Assembly: GCF_001447155.2 (NCBI RefSeq)
Contig: NZ_CP014754.1
Span: forward strand, 62,001-126,000
Direction: 5' to 3'
Origin: Marinobacter sp. LQ44
GTDB taxonomy: Bacteria > Pseudomonadota > Gammaproteobacteria > Pseudomonadales > Oleiphilaceae
Length of the DNA stretch: 64,000 bases
Part shown: in pieces, positions 53,194 to 63,486 of the stretch
How the letters are laid out: each line of letters opens with the position of its first letter
How positions within the stretch are numbered: the first letter of the stretch is position 1
Made by a program: the position numbers and the translations under genes
Notes under the pieces: model-generated
What the model was told of the DNA's origin: nothing
Seen by the model: the letters and a program-made list of their open reading frames with translations, nothing else
Databases searched by the model: none

Positions 53194-53907
53194 ATGTCAT
53201 ATATTCTTGAAGCGTTGAGAAAATCCGAAGCCGAGCGGAGACAGGGCAAGGCGCCAGACCTGGGGCAGCAGGTGCAGATGGTCTATCGGCCCAAGAAGAA
53301 ACCGCTATCGCCCGTCATCTGGGTGGTGCTCGCGCTTTTGCTTAATGCTGCGCTGATGGCCTACCTGTTCTGGCCAGCGCAGCCTTCGGTGGAGCCGCCA
53401 GCGGCAGACACACTGACAGGGGCTCGGGGAACACCACCACCCGCAGAACCGGATGCTGTGGTAACCCAGCAGCACGAGGTGGCCCCGGAAACTGTGCAGG
53501 TGGAGGCTACGCCGGAGGTTGAGCCAGCCCGGGGAGCGGTTACAGCGCTTGAGACGGCAGACGAGCCGCTGGTTGAATCCGGCAACGAAGCTCCGCTGGT
53601 GATCGTTCCAGATCAGTCCGTTCGGGAAAGGGTGTTGACGCCAGCGGACTCTCAGGGCAGAGTGCCGCACCTGGTAGAACTACCGCTGTCGTTTCAAAAG
53701 AGCGTTCCTGATTTGACCTTCAATAGCCATATCTATTCGTCCGACCCCATGGCCAGCCGGGTAATGATCAATAACCAGTATCTTCGCCCCGGAGACACCT
53801 TTGCCAGCCTGGTGGTTGAACGTATTACCGAAGATGGCGTGATTCTCAGCAAATCTGGCCAGCGTTTTCGGGTGGGCACGGTACGAGACTGGGTGAGCCC
53901 CCGATAA
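53194..53907 (+). CDS. gspB: Type II secretion accessory protein GspB/ExeB
   Basis: A 237-residue single-pass protein: N-terminal SYILEALRKSEAERRQG (a conserved GspB opening), transmembrane helix (about 40-58), Pro/Glu-rich linker, and the C-terminal PDLTFNSHIYSSDPMASRVMIN domain with NQYLRPGDT, typical of GspB/ExeB/PulB. It partners GspA. Its last base is shared with the dinG start (TAATG). Confidence 0.93.
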   Translation: MSYILEALRKSEAERRQGKAPDLGQQVQMVYRPKKKPLSPVIWVVLALLLNAALMAYLFWPAQPSVEPPAADTLTGARGTPPPAEPDAVVTQQHEVAPETVQVEATPEVEPARGAVTALETADEPLVESGNEAPLVIVPDQSVRERVLTPADSQGRVPHLVELPLSFQKSVPDLTFNSHIYSSDPMASRVMINNQYLRPGDTFASLVVERITEDGVILSKSGQRFRVGTVRDWVSPR

Positions 53908-56087
53908 TGGCGCTGACCGACGACGTCAAACACCAGATCCAGCAGGCCTATCGTGATGTGTTGGCCGGCAAGGACATACGTGCCCGGTATGGCCAGCGGC
54001 TGATGATCGCGGAGATTGCCCGTTACATGGGTGAAATCACCGACAACGACGGCCAGCGCACCTCACCGCCGGCGGCTTGCGTAGTGGAAGCAGGAACCGG
54101 TACCGGCAAAACCCTGGCGTACCTGATTTCGGCGATACCCGTGGCCAAGGCCCTGGGTAAGACGCTGGTGATCTCCACGGCAACCGTGGCCCTGCAGGAT
54201 CAGATTGTCCTGAAAGACCTGCCGGATCTTCGTAAACACAGCAAGCTGGATTTCAGCTGGACCCTTGCCAAGGGGCGGGGCCGCTATCTGTGCATGTCCC
54301 GCCTGGAAGCCCGGTTACACGACGAAGGGCACGGCGACAGCGATACCATGCCGCTGTTCCTTCTTGATCAGCCTATGGACGACGAGGCAGCAAGCCGAAT
54401 CACCTTTGAGAAGATGCTTGCCACCTACGGTTCCCGTGAATGGGACGGCGACCGTGACCACTGGCCCGAGCAAATTCCTGATGACATCTGGCGCCAGGTG
54501 ACCACCGACCACCGCCAGTGCACCAATCGCCATTGTGCCTACTTCGACAGTTGCGCGTTTTTCGATGCCCGCAAAGACCTGGATGACGCCGATGTGGTGG
54601 TGGCCAACCACGACCTGGTGCTGGCCGATCTTGCCCTCGGCGGCGGAGCCATCTTGCCGGAACCGGAGAACGCCCTGTTCATTTTTGACGAGGCGCATCA
54701 CCTTCCGGATAAAGCACTGAACCATTTTGCCGCGTCGGTGCCGTTAAACTCCACACGGCAATGGCTGAAACAGTTGTCCCAGGCTCTGGTAAAGATGCAG
54801 CCCTGGTTGCCAGGCGGCTCCCAGGCGGCCAAGGCGGTTGAGAGAATCAGCACTTCTGGCCGTGATCTGGATCTTGCCCTTGGCAGGGTTTACGAAGAGG
54901 TTGAACAGAACACCGGTTGGGAATTCAACGATGAACGGCGCAGCGCCCAGTGGCGTTACCCGGATGGTGAACTGCCGGAGGCGGTTGCAGAGTTGGCGGC
55001 GGAGACCCGGATTGTTACCGCCGGCCTGGTTCGGCACCTGGGTAACCTGGTGGATGAACTGCAAAGTGCCTTCGATGAGCGAAAAGACCCGGAGCTGGAC
55101 CGGGACACCGCCGATTCCTGGTATCCGGTGATTGGCGCTTTCCATAGCCGGGCTGAGGAACAGTTACGCCTGTGGGCGGCCTGGTGTGAATCCGGGCCAG
55201 CTGTTCCGCAAAACGAAGAGCAGGCGGAAGCCGCGCCGGTGGTGCGCAAAGGTCCACCGTCTGCCCGCTGGGCCGTGCGCCAACGTTGGGACCATGCGGA
55301 AGATATTACCCTGTTCAGCTCACCGGTGCTGGCGGACAACCTGTTGTATTCCCGCCTGTGGTCGCGGGTCTATGGCGCCGTTCTGACCAGTGCCACACTG
55401 ACGGCCCTGGGCCGTTTCGACCGTTTGCGTTCCCGGGCGGGATTGCCAGAGGCCAGCCGTTATCTGGTGGTGCCCAGTTCCTTCCGTTATGGCGAGATGG
55501 CCACGGTGGAAGTGCCGGCTATGGCTGCCATGCCAACCGATGATGGCTTTGCCGAGGCGCTGATCAAGCGGCTACCAGATCTCTGGGCCGGTGAGAAGGC
55601 CACCCTGGTTCTGTTTACATCCCGCCGGCAAATGCAGCAGGTGAGGGATGCCCTGGCACCGGATTATCCCGAGTTGATTCTTACTCAGGATGACATGGCC
55701 AAGAACGAGGTGTTGAAAACGCACTGCTCTCGTGTTGATGAAGGGCGGCCCAGTGTGCTGTTCGGAGTGGCCAGCTTTGCCGAGGGTATCGACCTGCCCG
55801 GAAAGTACCTGCACCACGTGGTGATCACCCGCCTGCCGTTCTCAGTGCCGGACGACCCGATCGAGGCGAGTCTGGCGGAGTGGGTAACCCAGCGCGGTGG
55901 CAACCCGTTTATGGAAATCACCGTGCCGGATGCCTCCGTCAAGCTGGTTCAGGCGGTGGGGCGGCTGTTGCGCACCGAGCAGGATACCGGGAGGGTAACC
56001 ATTCTGGACCGGCGTATAGTGGCACGCCGATACGGACAGTTGCTGCTGGACGCACTGCCGCCGTTCCGGCGAATCATCGAGCATTAA
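53907..56087 (+). CDS. dinG: ATP-dependent DNA helicase DinG
   Basis: A 726-residue XPD-like superfamily 2 helicase: Walker A EAGTGTGKT (about 61-69), four cysteines of an Fe-S domain (one at GRYLCMSR, others in CTNRHCAYFDSC), DEAHH Walker B (about 261) and C-terminal motifs including AVGRLLRTEQDTG. It resolves R-loops and G-quadruplex or stalled-fork structures. It is translationally coupled to gspB, an unusual but probably incidental linkage. Confidence 0.94.
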   Translation: MALTDDVKHQIQQAYRDVLAGKDIRARYGQRLMIAEIARYMGEITDNDGQRTSPPAACVVEAGTGTGKTLAYLISAIPVAKALGKTLVISTATVALQDQIVLKDLPDLRKHSKLDFSWTLAKGRGRYLCMSRLEARLHDEGHGDSDTMPLFLLDQPMDDEAASRITFEKMLATYGSREWDGDRDHWPEQIPDDIWRQVTTDHRQCTNRHCAYFDSCAFFDARKDLDDADVVVANHDLVLADLALGGGAILPEPENALFIFDEAHHLPDKALNHFAASVPLNSTRQWLKQLSQALVKMQPWLPGGSQAAKAVERISTSGRDLDLALGRVYEEVEQNTGWEFNDERRSAQWRYPDGELPEAVAELAAETRIVTAGLVRHLGNLVDELQSAFDERKDPELDRDTADSWYPVIGAFHSRAEEQLRLWAAWCESGPAVPQNEEQAEAAPVVRKGPPSARWAVRQRWDHAEDITLFSSPVLADNLLYSRLWSRVYGAVLTSATLTALGRFDRLRSRAGLPEASRYLVVPSSFRYGEMATVEVPAMAAMPTDDGFAEALIKRLPDLWAGEKATLVLFTSRRQMQQVRDALAPDYPELILTQDDMAKNEVLKTHCSRVDEGRPSVLFGVASFAEGIDLPGKYLHHVVITRLPFSVPDDPIEASLAEWVTQRGGNPFMEITVPDASVKLVQAVGRLLRTEQDTGRVTILDRRIVARRYGQLLLDALPPFRRIIEH

Positions 56088-56103
56088 TTCGGGTCTTGCC
56101 CAT

Positions 56104-56137
56104 AAAAAAAGAGCCAGCCCGAAAGGGGATGGCTCTT
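56104..56137 (-). terminator. Intrinsic terminator, leftward (also near dinG end)
   Basis: An AAGAGCCA/TGGCTCTT stem (56109-56116 and 56130-56137) with an inner CCC-GAAA-GGG helix. On the minus strand it is followed by a run of seven T's, fitting the end of the leftward LuxR-type regulator transcript, although its stop lies about 200 bases away. It may also weaken read-through from dinG. Confidence 0.65.
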
Positions 56138-56333
56138 ATCGAAAGGGGTTCAAACGAACCCGGGCGTCGAAACAACGCGGAACAAGAAGTCTGAAGGCCT
56201 GAAGTTCAGAATTCTCGGTAAGGCGTTAACCTCACCATGGTTGAATAATAGGGCTTAACGGGGCGTAAATGGATCGTCCAAAGGGCGTAGTGAAGAGGCT
56301 TAATTCTCGAAAAGTGTGACGCACATCACACGT

Positions 56334-59057
56334 TTATTCGCGGAGCACTTTCAGTTCCCGTGCCCGGGCCAGGGCTTCGGTGCGCCGGCTAACGCCGAGC
56401 TTGCCGTACAGGTTCCGGATATGGGCTTTGACGGTGGCGGGCGCCACCGCCATCCTGGTGGCGATGTCCTTGTTGGCCAGCCCCTGATTTATCAGCAGCA
56501 GTACTTCCTGTTCTCTCTGGCTCAGGGGTTCGGCCAGCCCGTCAGTTGTTTCAGAGGGCTGGTCCGATTGGGGCTTGGATAGGGCAATGTCGGCGTTTCC
56601 GGATAGCTGGTCTTTCAGCATGGTCAGCAGTTCACGGTTCCAGCGCCCGGGCGTTCGTAGTCGGGGGCAGTCCAGCAGCATGGCCCGGATGCTGGGGCTT
56701 TCTTCCGCAAACAGCTTCAAAAAAACCGCGTTTTCGGCCCGATCCAGCGCCCGCTCCAGCATGACGGCGGCTTCCTCAGTGCGATCTTCCTGCGCAAGGG
56801 CATCGGCATACACTAACAGGATCTCCACCAGATGTCGGTTATGGGCGTTGCGTTCTGCCACCGGAACCAGTGCCGATAAGGTTTCCTGCGCTTTCTGGTA
56901 ATCCTTGAGGGCTACCTGCACCCGGGCCAGCGCGATCTGGTTCTGTTCCCGGTTCAGGGGGTTGGTGGCTGGTGTTTCCAGGGCCGCCTTCAGGGTGGTC
57001 ATGGCTTTATCAGCGAGGCCCAGCGCAAGGTAACAACGGGCCAGAAGGGCCGAAGCGGCAGGTGGATCAAACAGGATGTGGTCACGGCGCTTGCTGCCAA
57101 CGGCGACAGCGTCTCCCAGCAATTCGATGGCTTCTTCGAGTTCACCTTGGCTGAACGCAAGGTGGCCGCGTACGTACTGGATGACAACATGTTGTCCGGG
57201 CTCCGTACCTTTCTCCACATGTTCGAGCAGCGGAGACAGGTAACTGGCGGCCAACTCCGGCTCATTGCGTTCACGGTAGATTTCGGTCAGCGCGCTGTTC
57301 TGCCAGCAGGATATCAGCCGTGGCTGGCTTGGGTCTGCAAAATGTTCATCTACCCAGTTGCGTACGCGGGTGGTGGTTTTCAGGGCCAGTTCCGTGTCAC
57401 CTCGGTTGTACTGTATCCAAGCTAACAGGCCGCCGGAGGATAAAGCCGTGCTGGCTTTTCGTTCTATCTGGCCGTAATGCACGGCAGACTCCAGCGCTTC
57501 CTCGGCGTCGTTAAGCTCACCCTTCCCGAAGTAATCGAGACCGAGACCGTAATAGGTGACGGATTTCAGTGGTATCTGGATCTGGTCGATGTCCTTGAGT
57601 ACCTGGCGGGTGAGGTCTGACGCATTCTTTTCGTCATTCCTGCTACGGGCAAGGTAAGAACGCACCAGAGATATTTCGCTATGGATGGCCAGTGCGCCCT
57701 CGGCATCCGGGTGGGAATCGGCAACCCGTCGGTCGAGCAGGTCTTCAACTTCTGTCAGCAGGGGTTCCAGGCCCTCAACACGGTTGGCGAAGAACAACCC
57801 CCAGATCCTGAGCATCTGCAGTTGTGGGCTGTCAGCCAGTTGCCTTGGCGGTATGGTGTCCAGCCAGGCCAGTACCGGCAGGTGATAACCACCGTGAATC
57901 AGGTTGTTACCATGCTCGGCGAGCACTCGTGCCAGGCGGTCGGTGTCATTCTGGCTGACGATCTGGGCAATACCTTCCTGCACCTGGCCGTGGCTGAGCA
58001 ACCAGTCAATGGTGCGTGACTGCAGTTCTATCGCCCGTTGTGGATCAATCGATTCTATCCGTTGGAGCAGGGCCTCGCGAAACAGGTCGTGGTAGCGGAA
58101 CCACTGGTTGTGTTTGTCCAGGGGGATCAAGAACAGGTTTAGGGAAAGCAGGCGAGCAAGGATGTCCTGGCTGTCATCCCGCTGGCGAACGGCATTGCAC
58201 AGGGAGCTGGACAGGCGCGGGCAGTAGGCGGTGTCGAGCAGAAATTCGGTTAGCTCGTCCGGGAGTTGGTGCAGCACTTCGGTAAGAACATAATCACTGA
58301 TCAGCGCACCATCTGGTGTGCCAATACGCTTTTGGCCGGAGTGGCTGGATTCCAGGGCTTCGGTCTTACCCGCCAGGGCAGAGAGCTGCATGGCGGCAAC
58401 CCAGCCCTCGGTGCGCCGGCAAATGGTGCGGATCTCCTGTTCAGACAGGTTCATTGCCATGGTGTCCTGGAAGAAGGCTCTGCATTCGTCTTCCGAAAAC
58501 GCCATCAGTCCCGGATGAATATCCTGAACCTGCCGCCTGACTCGCCATCGCGCCAAAGGCAGAGGGGGTTCTGTGCGGGAAGCAATGGTTACCAGGACCC
58601 CCGGGGGCAGGTAGTCCATGCACCAGGCCAACTGGCGGTGGATGCCGTCGTTGCTGATCACATGGTAATCGTCCAGGACCAGGTGCCAGGGATTGCGGTC
58701 TTCGGCCAGGGCATTGACCAGCCCGGTAATGGCGGCGGTCAGGTTGTCGCCCTGCTGCCGGGACAGCTGCTTTTCGCAATCTTCAAGCCCCATCAGCCCG
58801 GCGTGCTTGAAGGCGCCAATCACATACTGCCAGAACTGCACCGGCTGGTCGTCATGCTCGTCCAGTGACAGCCAGGCGGTACTGGCACTGTTGCGGGCGC
58901 ACCATTGGCTGGCCAGGGTGGTCTTGCCAAAGCCGGCGGGCGCCACGATCAGGTTCAGCCTTTTACCTTGCTCCGGTTCCAACAGGGCGTCCAGCCGGTG
59001 CCTGCGCACAGCTCTGGAATCGGGTGTTGGCCTTAGAAATTTGGTGGTCAGTAGCAT
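56334..59057 (-). CDS. MalT-like LuxR-family ATP-dependent transcription regulator
   Basis: A 907-residue large ATP-binding LuxR protein: N-terminal STAND-type NTPase with Walker A APAGFGKTT (39-47), SLDEHDD and the Walker B-like LVLDDYHVI, a long helical TPR-like sensor region (about 350-830), and a C-terminal LuxR helix-turn-helix (LSQREQEVLLLINQGLANKD). MalT and AlkS-type activators share this form. The inducer is unknown; no operon of obvious maltose or alkane type adjoins it. A 22-base palindromic element lies just upstream of the start and may be its own operator. Confidence 0.9.
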   Translation of the reverse strand: MLLTTKFLRPTPDSRAVRRHRLDALLEPEQGKRLNLIVAPAGFGKTTLASQWCARNSASTAWLSLDEHDDQPVQFWQYVIGAFKHAGLMGLEDCEKQLSRQQGDNLTAAITGLVNALAEDRNPWHLVLDDYHVISNDGIHRQLAWCMDYLPPGVLVTIASRTEPPLPLARWRVRRQVQDIHPGLMAFSEDECRAFFQDTMAMNLSEQEIRTICRRTEGWVAAMQLSALAGKTEALESSHSGQKRIGTPDGALISDYVLTEVLHQLPDELTEFLLDTAYCPRLSSSLCNAVRQRDDSQDILARLLSLNLFLIPLDKHNQWFRYHDLFREALLQRIESIDPQRAIELQSRTIDWLLSHGQVQEGIAQIVSQNDTDRLARVLAEHGNNLIHGGYHLPVLAWLDTIPPRQLADSPQLQMLRIWGLFFANRVEGLEPLLTEVEDLLDRRVADSHPDAEGALAIHSEISLVRSYLARSRNDEKNASDLTRQVLKDIDQIQIPLKSVTYYGLGLDYFGKGELNDAEEALESAVHYGQIERKASTALSSGGLLAWIQYNRGDTELALKTTTRVRNWVDEHFADPSQPRLISCWQNSALTEIYRERNEPELAASYLSPLLEHVEKGTEPGQHVVIQYVRGHLAFSQGELEEAIELLGDAVAVGSKRRDHILFDPPAASALLARCYLALGLADKAMTTLKAALETPATNPLNREQNQIALARVQVALKDYQKAQETLSALVPVAERNAHNRHLVEILLVYADALAQEDRTEEAAVMLERALDRAENAVFLKLFAEESPSIRAMLLDCPRLRTPGRWNRELLTMLKDQLSGNADIALSKPQSDQPSETTDGLAEPLSQREQEVLLLINQGLANKDIATRMAVAPATVKAHIRNLYGKLGVSRRTEALARARELKVLRE

Positions 59058-59091
59058 GGCTTCCCGGGGTCAGGGCATGGTCGTTACCGGA

Positions 59092-59113
59092 TTGTGTGCT
59101 TTGTCGCACACAA
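59092..59113. promoter_or_regulatory. Inverted repeat, possible operator of the MalT-like gene
   Basis: TTGTGTGC, 6 bases, GCACACAA: a perfect 8-bp inverted repeat located 35 to 56 bases upstream of the regulator start codon. The symmetry and place fit a dimeric regulator binding site. Confidence 0.5.
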
Positions 59114-59211
59114 GTCAAGAGCTGCGGTGACGCAAAGCGTTGGTGGGGCAGCGAATCCTGGTAATTGGTCTACACTGAATACAGATTAAATTGTATATCC
59201 AAAAAGAATGA

Positions 59212-60249
<1,038 letters not shown>

Positions 60250-60262
60250 GGTTCTGAATAAC

Positions 60263-60301
60263 AAAAAAGCCCGCCGTCCGTGATGACGTGCGGGCTTTTT
60301 T
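60263..60301. terminator. Bidirectional terminator between cysB and cysH
   Basis: A 12-bp stem AAAAAAGCCCGC/GCGGGCTTTTTT (60263-60274 and 60290-60301) with a CGTC/GACG inner helix. The A and T flanks let it stop transcription in both directions; it lies 14 bases after the cysB stop and 18 bases after the cysH stop. Confidence 0.9.
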
Positions 60302-60318
60302 GCGAGTGTGAAATGAGG

Positions 60319-61044
60319 TTAGCCTGATTTGCCGATCAGGTTGCCCGCATGCAGGCCACATTCCTTATGGGTAGCCTCTTCCCACCACCAGCGGCCTTCC
60401 CGCTCGTGCTGGCCCGGCAGAACCGGCCTGGTGCACGGCTGGCAGCCGATGCTGACGAAGCCTTTTTCGTGCAGTGTGTTGTAGGGCGCCTCAGACATCC
60501 GGATGTAATCCCAGACCTCTTTCGAGCTCCAGTTCGCCAGCGGGTTGAATTTCACCAGAGTCTTGTTGTCGCTGGAGAAAGCTGAATCAACCTGAACGAC
60601 CGGTACGTCGTTTCGGGTACCGGGGCTCTGATCCCTGCGTTGCCCGGTAATCCAGGCATCAACGGTCGCCAGTTTCTTGCGCAGAGGATTGACCTTGCGA
60701 ATGCCGCAACATTCGGAATGGCCATCTTCGTAGAAGCTGAACAGTCCTTTGCGGTTCACCATGTCCTGAACTTCACCGGCATCCGGGAACAGCACTTCAA
60801 TTTCGATGCCGTAATGGGTTCGCACCCGTTCGATGAAGTCGTAGGTTTCCGGGTGCAGGCGCCCAGTGTCCAGGGTAAACACTTGCAGGTTATCGGTTAG
60901 CTTGTGGGCCATTTCGATCAGCACCACATCTTCGGCGCCGCTGAATGAAATGGCGATGTTGTCATAGCGTGCCAGCGCCGCCTTGAGGATAGCCCGGGGG
61001 CTTTGGCCTTCGAGCTCGGCGCGGAGAGATTCAATATCAGTCAT
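60319..61044 (-). CDS. cysH: Adenylyl-sulfate / phosphoadenylyl-sulfate reductase
   Basis: A 241-residue thioredoxin-dependent reductase. Beside the PP-loop ([12 protein letters not shown]) and the catalytic C-terminal ECGLH, it holds the two cysteine pairs of the APS-reducing, 4Fe-4S type ([11 protein letters not shown] and GCQPCTRP), so APS is the likely substrate rather than PAPS. ATG 61044 with GGAG six bases upstream is the start; the longer frame from 61104 lacks a ribosome site. It produces sulfite in the cysteine pathway and is likely regulated by the neighbouring CysB. Confidence 0.94.
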   Translation of the reverse strand: MTDIESLRAELEGQSPRAILKAALARYDNIAISFSGAEDVVLIEMAHKLTDNLQVFTLDTGRLHPETYDFIERVRTHYGIEIEVLFPDAGEVQDMVNRKGLFSFYEDGHSECCGIRKVNPLRKKLATVDAWITGQRRDQSPGTRNDVPVVQVDSAFSSDNKTLVKFNPLANWSSKEVWDYIRMSEAPYNTLHEKGFVSIGCQPCTRPVLPGQHEREGRWWWEEATHKECGLHAGNLIGKSG

Positions 61045-61291
61045 GTTGCTCCAGGGGGCTTTTTCCACTGTGCGATCAACGGGGTGATCAAACGCGTGAT
61101 CCAATTTATATTAAAGGCTACCACCAAATGCCTCATAGCCTGAAGGAATGAGCATCTATATCTTTATACCTTGCTAACAGCGACGAAGTGGGGGATTCAC
61201 GATGCATTCCTGCCAGGATTTTCATATCATACGCCCCAGGCAGCCCGGTCCTTAGTGGTCCGGCCCATTATCACTTTTTCAGGAGACCGTT

Positions 61292-61906
61292 GTGGAACTC
61301 GCATGTCTTGACCTTGAGGGCGTACTGATCCCGGAAATCTGGATCGCATTTGCAGAAAAAACCGGCATAGAGGAGCTCAAGGCAACCACTCGGGATATTC
61401 CTGACTACGATGTGCTGATGAAGCAGCGCCTGCGCATCCTGGATGAGCACGGCTATGGGCTGCCGGAGATTCAGGAAGTGATCAGCACTCTGGACCCACT
61501 GCCCGGCGCCCGTGAATTCCTCGATTGGCTGCGTGAGCGGTTTCAGGTGGTGATCCTGTCGGATACCTTCTATGAATTCGCCATGCCCCTGATGAAAAAG
61601 CTGGGATATCCGGCACTGCTGTGCCACAAGCTCGAAGTGGCGGAGAATGGTCAAATCACCAACTACCTGCTGCGCCAGCGTGATCCCAAACGCCAGTCAG
61701 TTCGCGCTTTCCAGTTGCTGAATTATCGGGTGATCGCTGCTGGTGATTCCTACAATGACACCACCATGCTAGGCCAGGCAGAAGCCGGCATTCTGTTCCA
61801 TGCACCGCAGAATGTCATTGACGAGTTCCCGCAGTTCCCTGCAGTGCACAATTTCGATGATCTGCGGCAGGAATTCCTGAAGGCCAGCGCTGTTCATACG
61901 GCCTGA
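61292..61906 (+). CDS. thrH: Bifunctional phosphoserine phosphatase / homoserine phosphotransferase ThrH
   Basis: A 204-residue HAD-family enzyme: catalytic LDLEGVLIPEIW (Asp7, Glu9), motif II VVILSDTFYEF, Lys loop RQRDPKRQSV and the metal-binding AAGDSYNDTTML. The LDLEG form is specific to ThrH, which dephosphorylates phosphoserine and can phosphorylate homoserine. The GTG start has AGGAG six bases upstream. It feeds serine and hence, with CysH, cysteine synthesis. Confidence 0.94.
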   Translation: MELACLDLEGVLIPEIWIAFAEKTGIEELKATTRDIPDYDVLMKQRLRILDEHGYGLPEIQEVISTLDPLPGAREFLDWLRERFQVVILSDTFYEFAMPLMKKLGYPALLCHKLEVAENGQITNYLLRQRDPKRQSVRAFQLLNYRVIAAGDSYNDTTMLGQAEAGILFHAPQNVIDEFPQFPAVHNFDDLRQEFLKASAVHTA

Positions 61907-61918
61907 TTTTTAGACGCT

Positions 61919-61955
61919 CTGACCCGCGCTACCGTTAGCTGGTAACTCGGGTCAG
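61919..61955 (+). terminator. Weak hairpin after thrH
   Basis: A CTGACCCG/CGGGTCAG 8-bp stem (61919-61926 and 61948-61955) with a 21-base loop, followed by GGTTT. It overlaps the last bases of pabB and could end thrH transcription, but the T run is poor. Confidence 0.35.
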
Positions 61956-63313
61956 GGTTTCAGTTCCTCCAAGAAGTGCATCAACGGTTGTACTTTGGCC
62001 AGGGTTTCCTGGTATTCAGCTTCCGCCTCAGAGTCGGCCACGATGCCACCTCCGCCCCAGCACCTCACGGTTCCATCGGGTTCGCAGAGCAGGGTGCGAA
62101 TTGCAATACTGCTGTCCAGATGGCCATCAAGACCGTAATAGAACACTGAGCCGCAGTAGGGGCCTCGCCAGTGCGGCTCCAGTTCGGCAATGATTTCCAT
62201 GGCCCGGATTTTAGGAGCGCCGGTAATGGAACCTCCCGGGAACGCATCAAATAATGCCTGTAACGGGCTGATGCCAGGTTTCAGTGTGGCTCGAATGTGG
62301 CTAACCAGGTGATGCACGTTGCGGTAGGACTCAAGGGCAAACAGCTCATCAACACTGACCGAGCCGGGCAGGGCATGAACGCTAAGGTCGTTACGAAGCA
62401 AGTCCACAATCATCAGATTCTCGGCCCGGTCTTTCTCGGAGGCCAGTAGCTCCCTGGCCAGGGCTTCATCCTGTTCAGGGTTCTCGCCCCTGGCACGGGT
62501 GCCCTTGATGGGGCTGGTTTCGATGACGCCATCGCGGATAGCGAGGAATCGTTCCGGTGATACCGAAACCACGGTATGACCCCGGAAGCGCAGAAAAGCC
62601 GCATAAGGCGTCGGGTTGGCGTGGCTGAGCGCGCTGAAGGCGGCCCAGGGGCTGCCCTGATATTGTCCCTCAAACGATTGGGACAGATTGGCCTGGTAGC
62701 AGTCACCGGACTGAATATAGTGCCTTACCCGATTAACCCTCTGCCGAAAATGTTCAGGTGTTTGCGTTGGGCTGAAATGGCCGGTTATCAACCAGGGCTG
62801 AGGATCTTCGGTTACAGGCTGTTCAAGCCAATCGGCCAGCTTTTTTTCCACAGAAGCGGGCAGTTGGGGATGGACCCATAGATAGCACTCGCCGCTTTCC
62901 AGGTTTTCACTGGCCATCCACAGGTAAAGCCCGGCGAAAAACAACGGGTAGCGGAGGTCACTGGCCAGTCTGTTTAGCCTTGGCTCCCTGGCGTAGCCGA
63001 ACTCGTAGGCAACGCTGCCAATCCAGCCGCCCGCGAGCGGGCAGGGTACCTCGGCATCGGTGATTCCGGGTTGCCGGTAGGTGTCTGCCAGTGCCTCCAG
63101 TTCACCGGCCAGGGCGGGCGTGTTGACTCGTTTGTTTGGGGTGCTGTCGATGACGGCCTGCTCCACGGCAAGACAGCTGAAACCCCGGGCGTCACCTCGG
63201 CCCCCCGATGACGCCTGGCTGCCGAGAAAAACAAAGTCCGGTTGCTGCGAGGCATGGGCGCAGAGCTGATTGTACTGTTGCCGGGTTACGGGCTGGCAGA
63301 GAGGAAAGGCCAA
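61952..63313 (-). CDS. pabB: Aminodeoxychorismate synthase component I
   Basis: A 453-residue chorismate-binding enzyme: C-terminal half with the hallmark ETSPIKGTRARG, SEKDRAENLMIVDLLRNDL and GSITGAPKIRAMEII. PabB converts chorismate with ammonia from PabA to 4-amino-4-deoxychorismate for folate. The PIKGT lysine distinguishes PabB from anthranilate synthase. Convergent with thrH, with 45 bases between the stops. Confidence 0.95.
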   Translation of the reverse strand: MAFPLCQPVTRQQYNQLCAHASQQPDFVFLGSQASSGGRGDARGFSCLAVEQAVIDSTPNKRVNTPALAGELEALADTYRQPGITDAEVPCPLAGGWIGSVAYEFGYAREPRLNRLASDLRYPLFFAGLYLWMASENLESGECYLWVHPQLPASVEKKLADWLEQPVTEDPQPWLITGHFSPTQTPEHFRQRVNRVRHYIQSGDCYQANLSQSFEGQYQGSPWAAFSALSHANPTPYAAFLRFRGHTVVSVSPERFLAIRDGVIETSPIKGTRARGENPEQDEALARELLASEKDRAENLMIVDLLRNDLSVHALPGSVSVDELFALESYRNVHHLVSHIRATLKPGISPLQALFDAFPGGSITGAPKIRAMEIIAELEPHWRGPYCGSVFYYGLDGHLDSSIAIRTLLCEPDGTVRCWGGGGIVADSEAEAEYQETLAKVQPLMHFLEELKP

Positions 63314-63486
63314 GATACCTCCGTTAAAAATTGGAAGAATGATACACGATGCACAAAACGGCCGTTGTCGGATCAGGACAGGCGCTGATCTAATGGTTAT
63401 ACGGAGCCGATTAGCCCGGAGCGTATTTTACCGGGTTTTGCCGCCCGTGAACTGAAAATCCATAAAACAAGAACGGAAGTTGTCCT

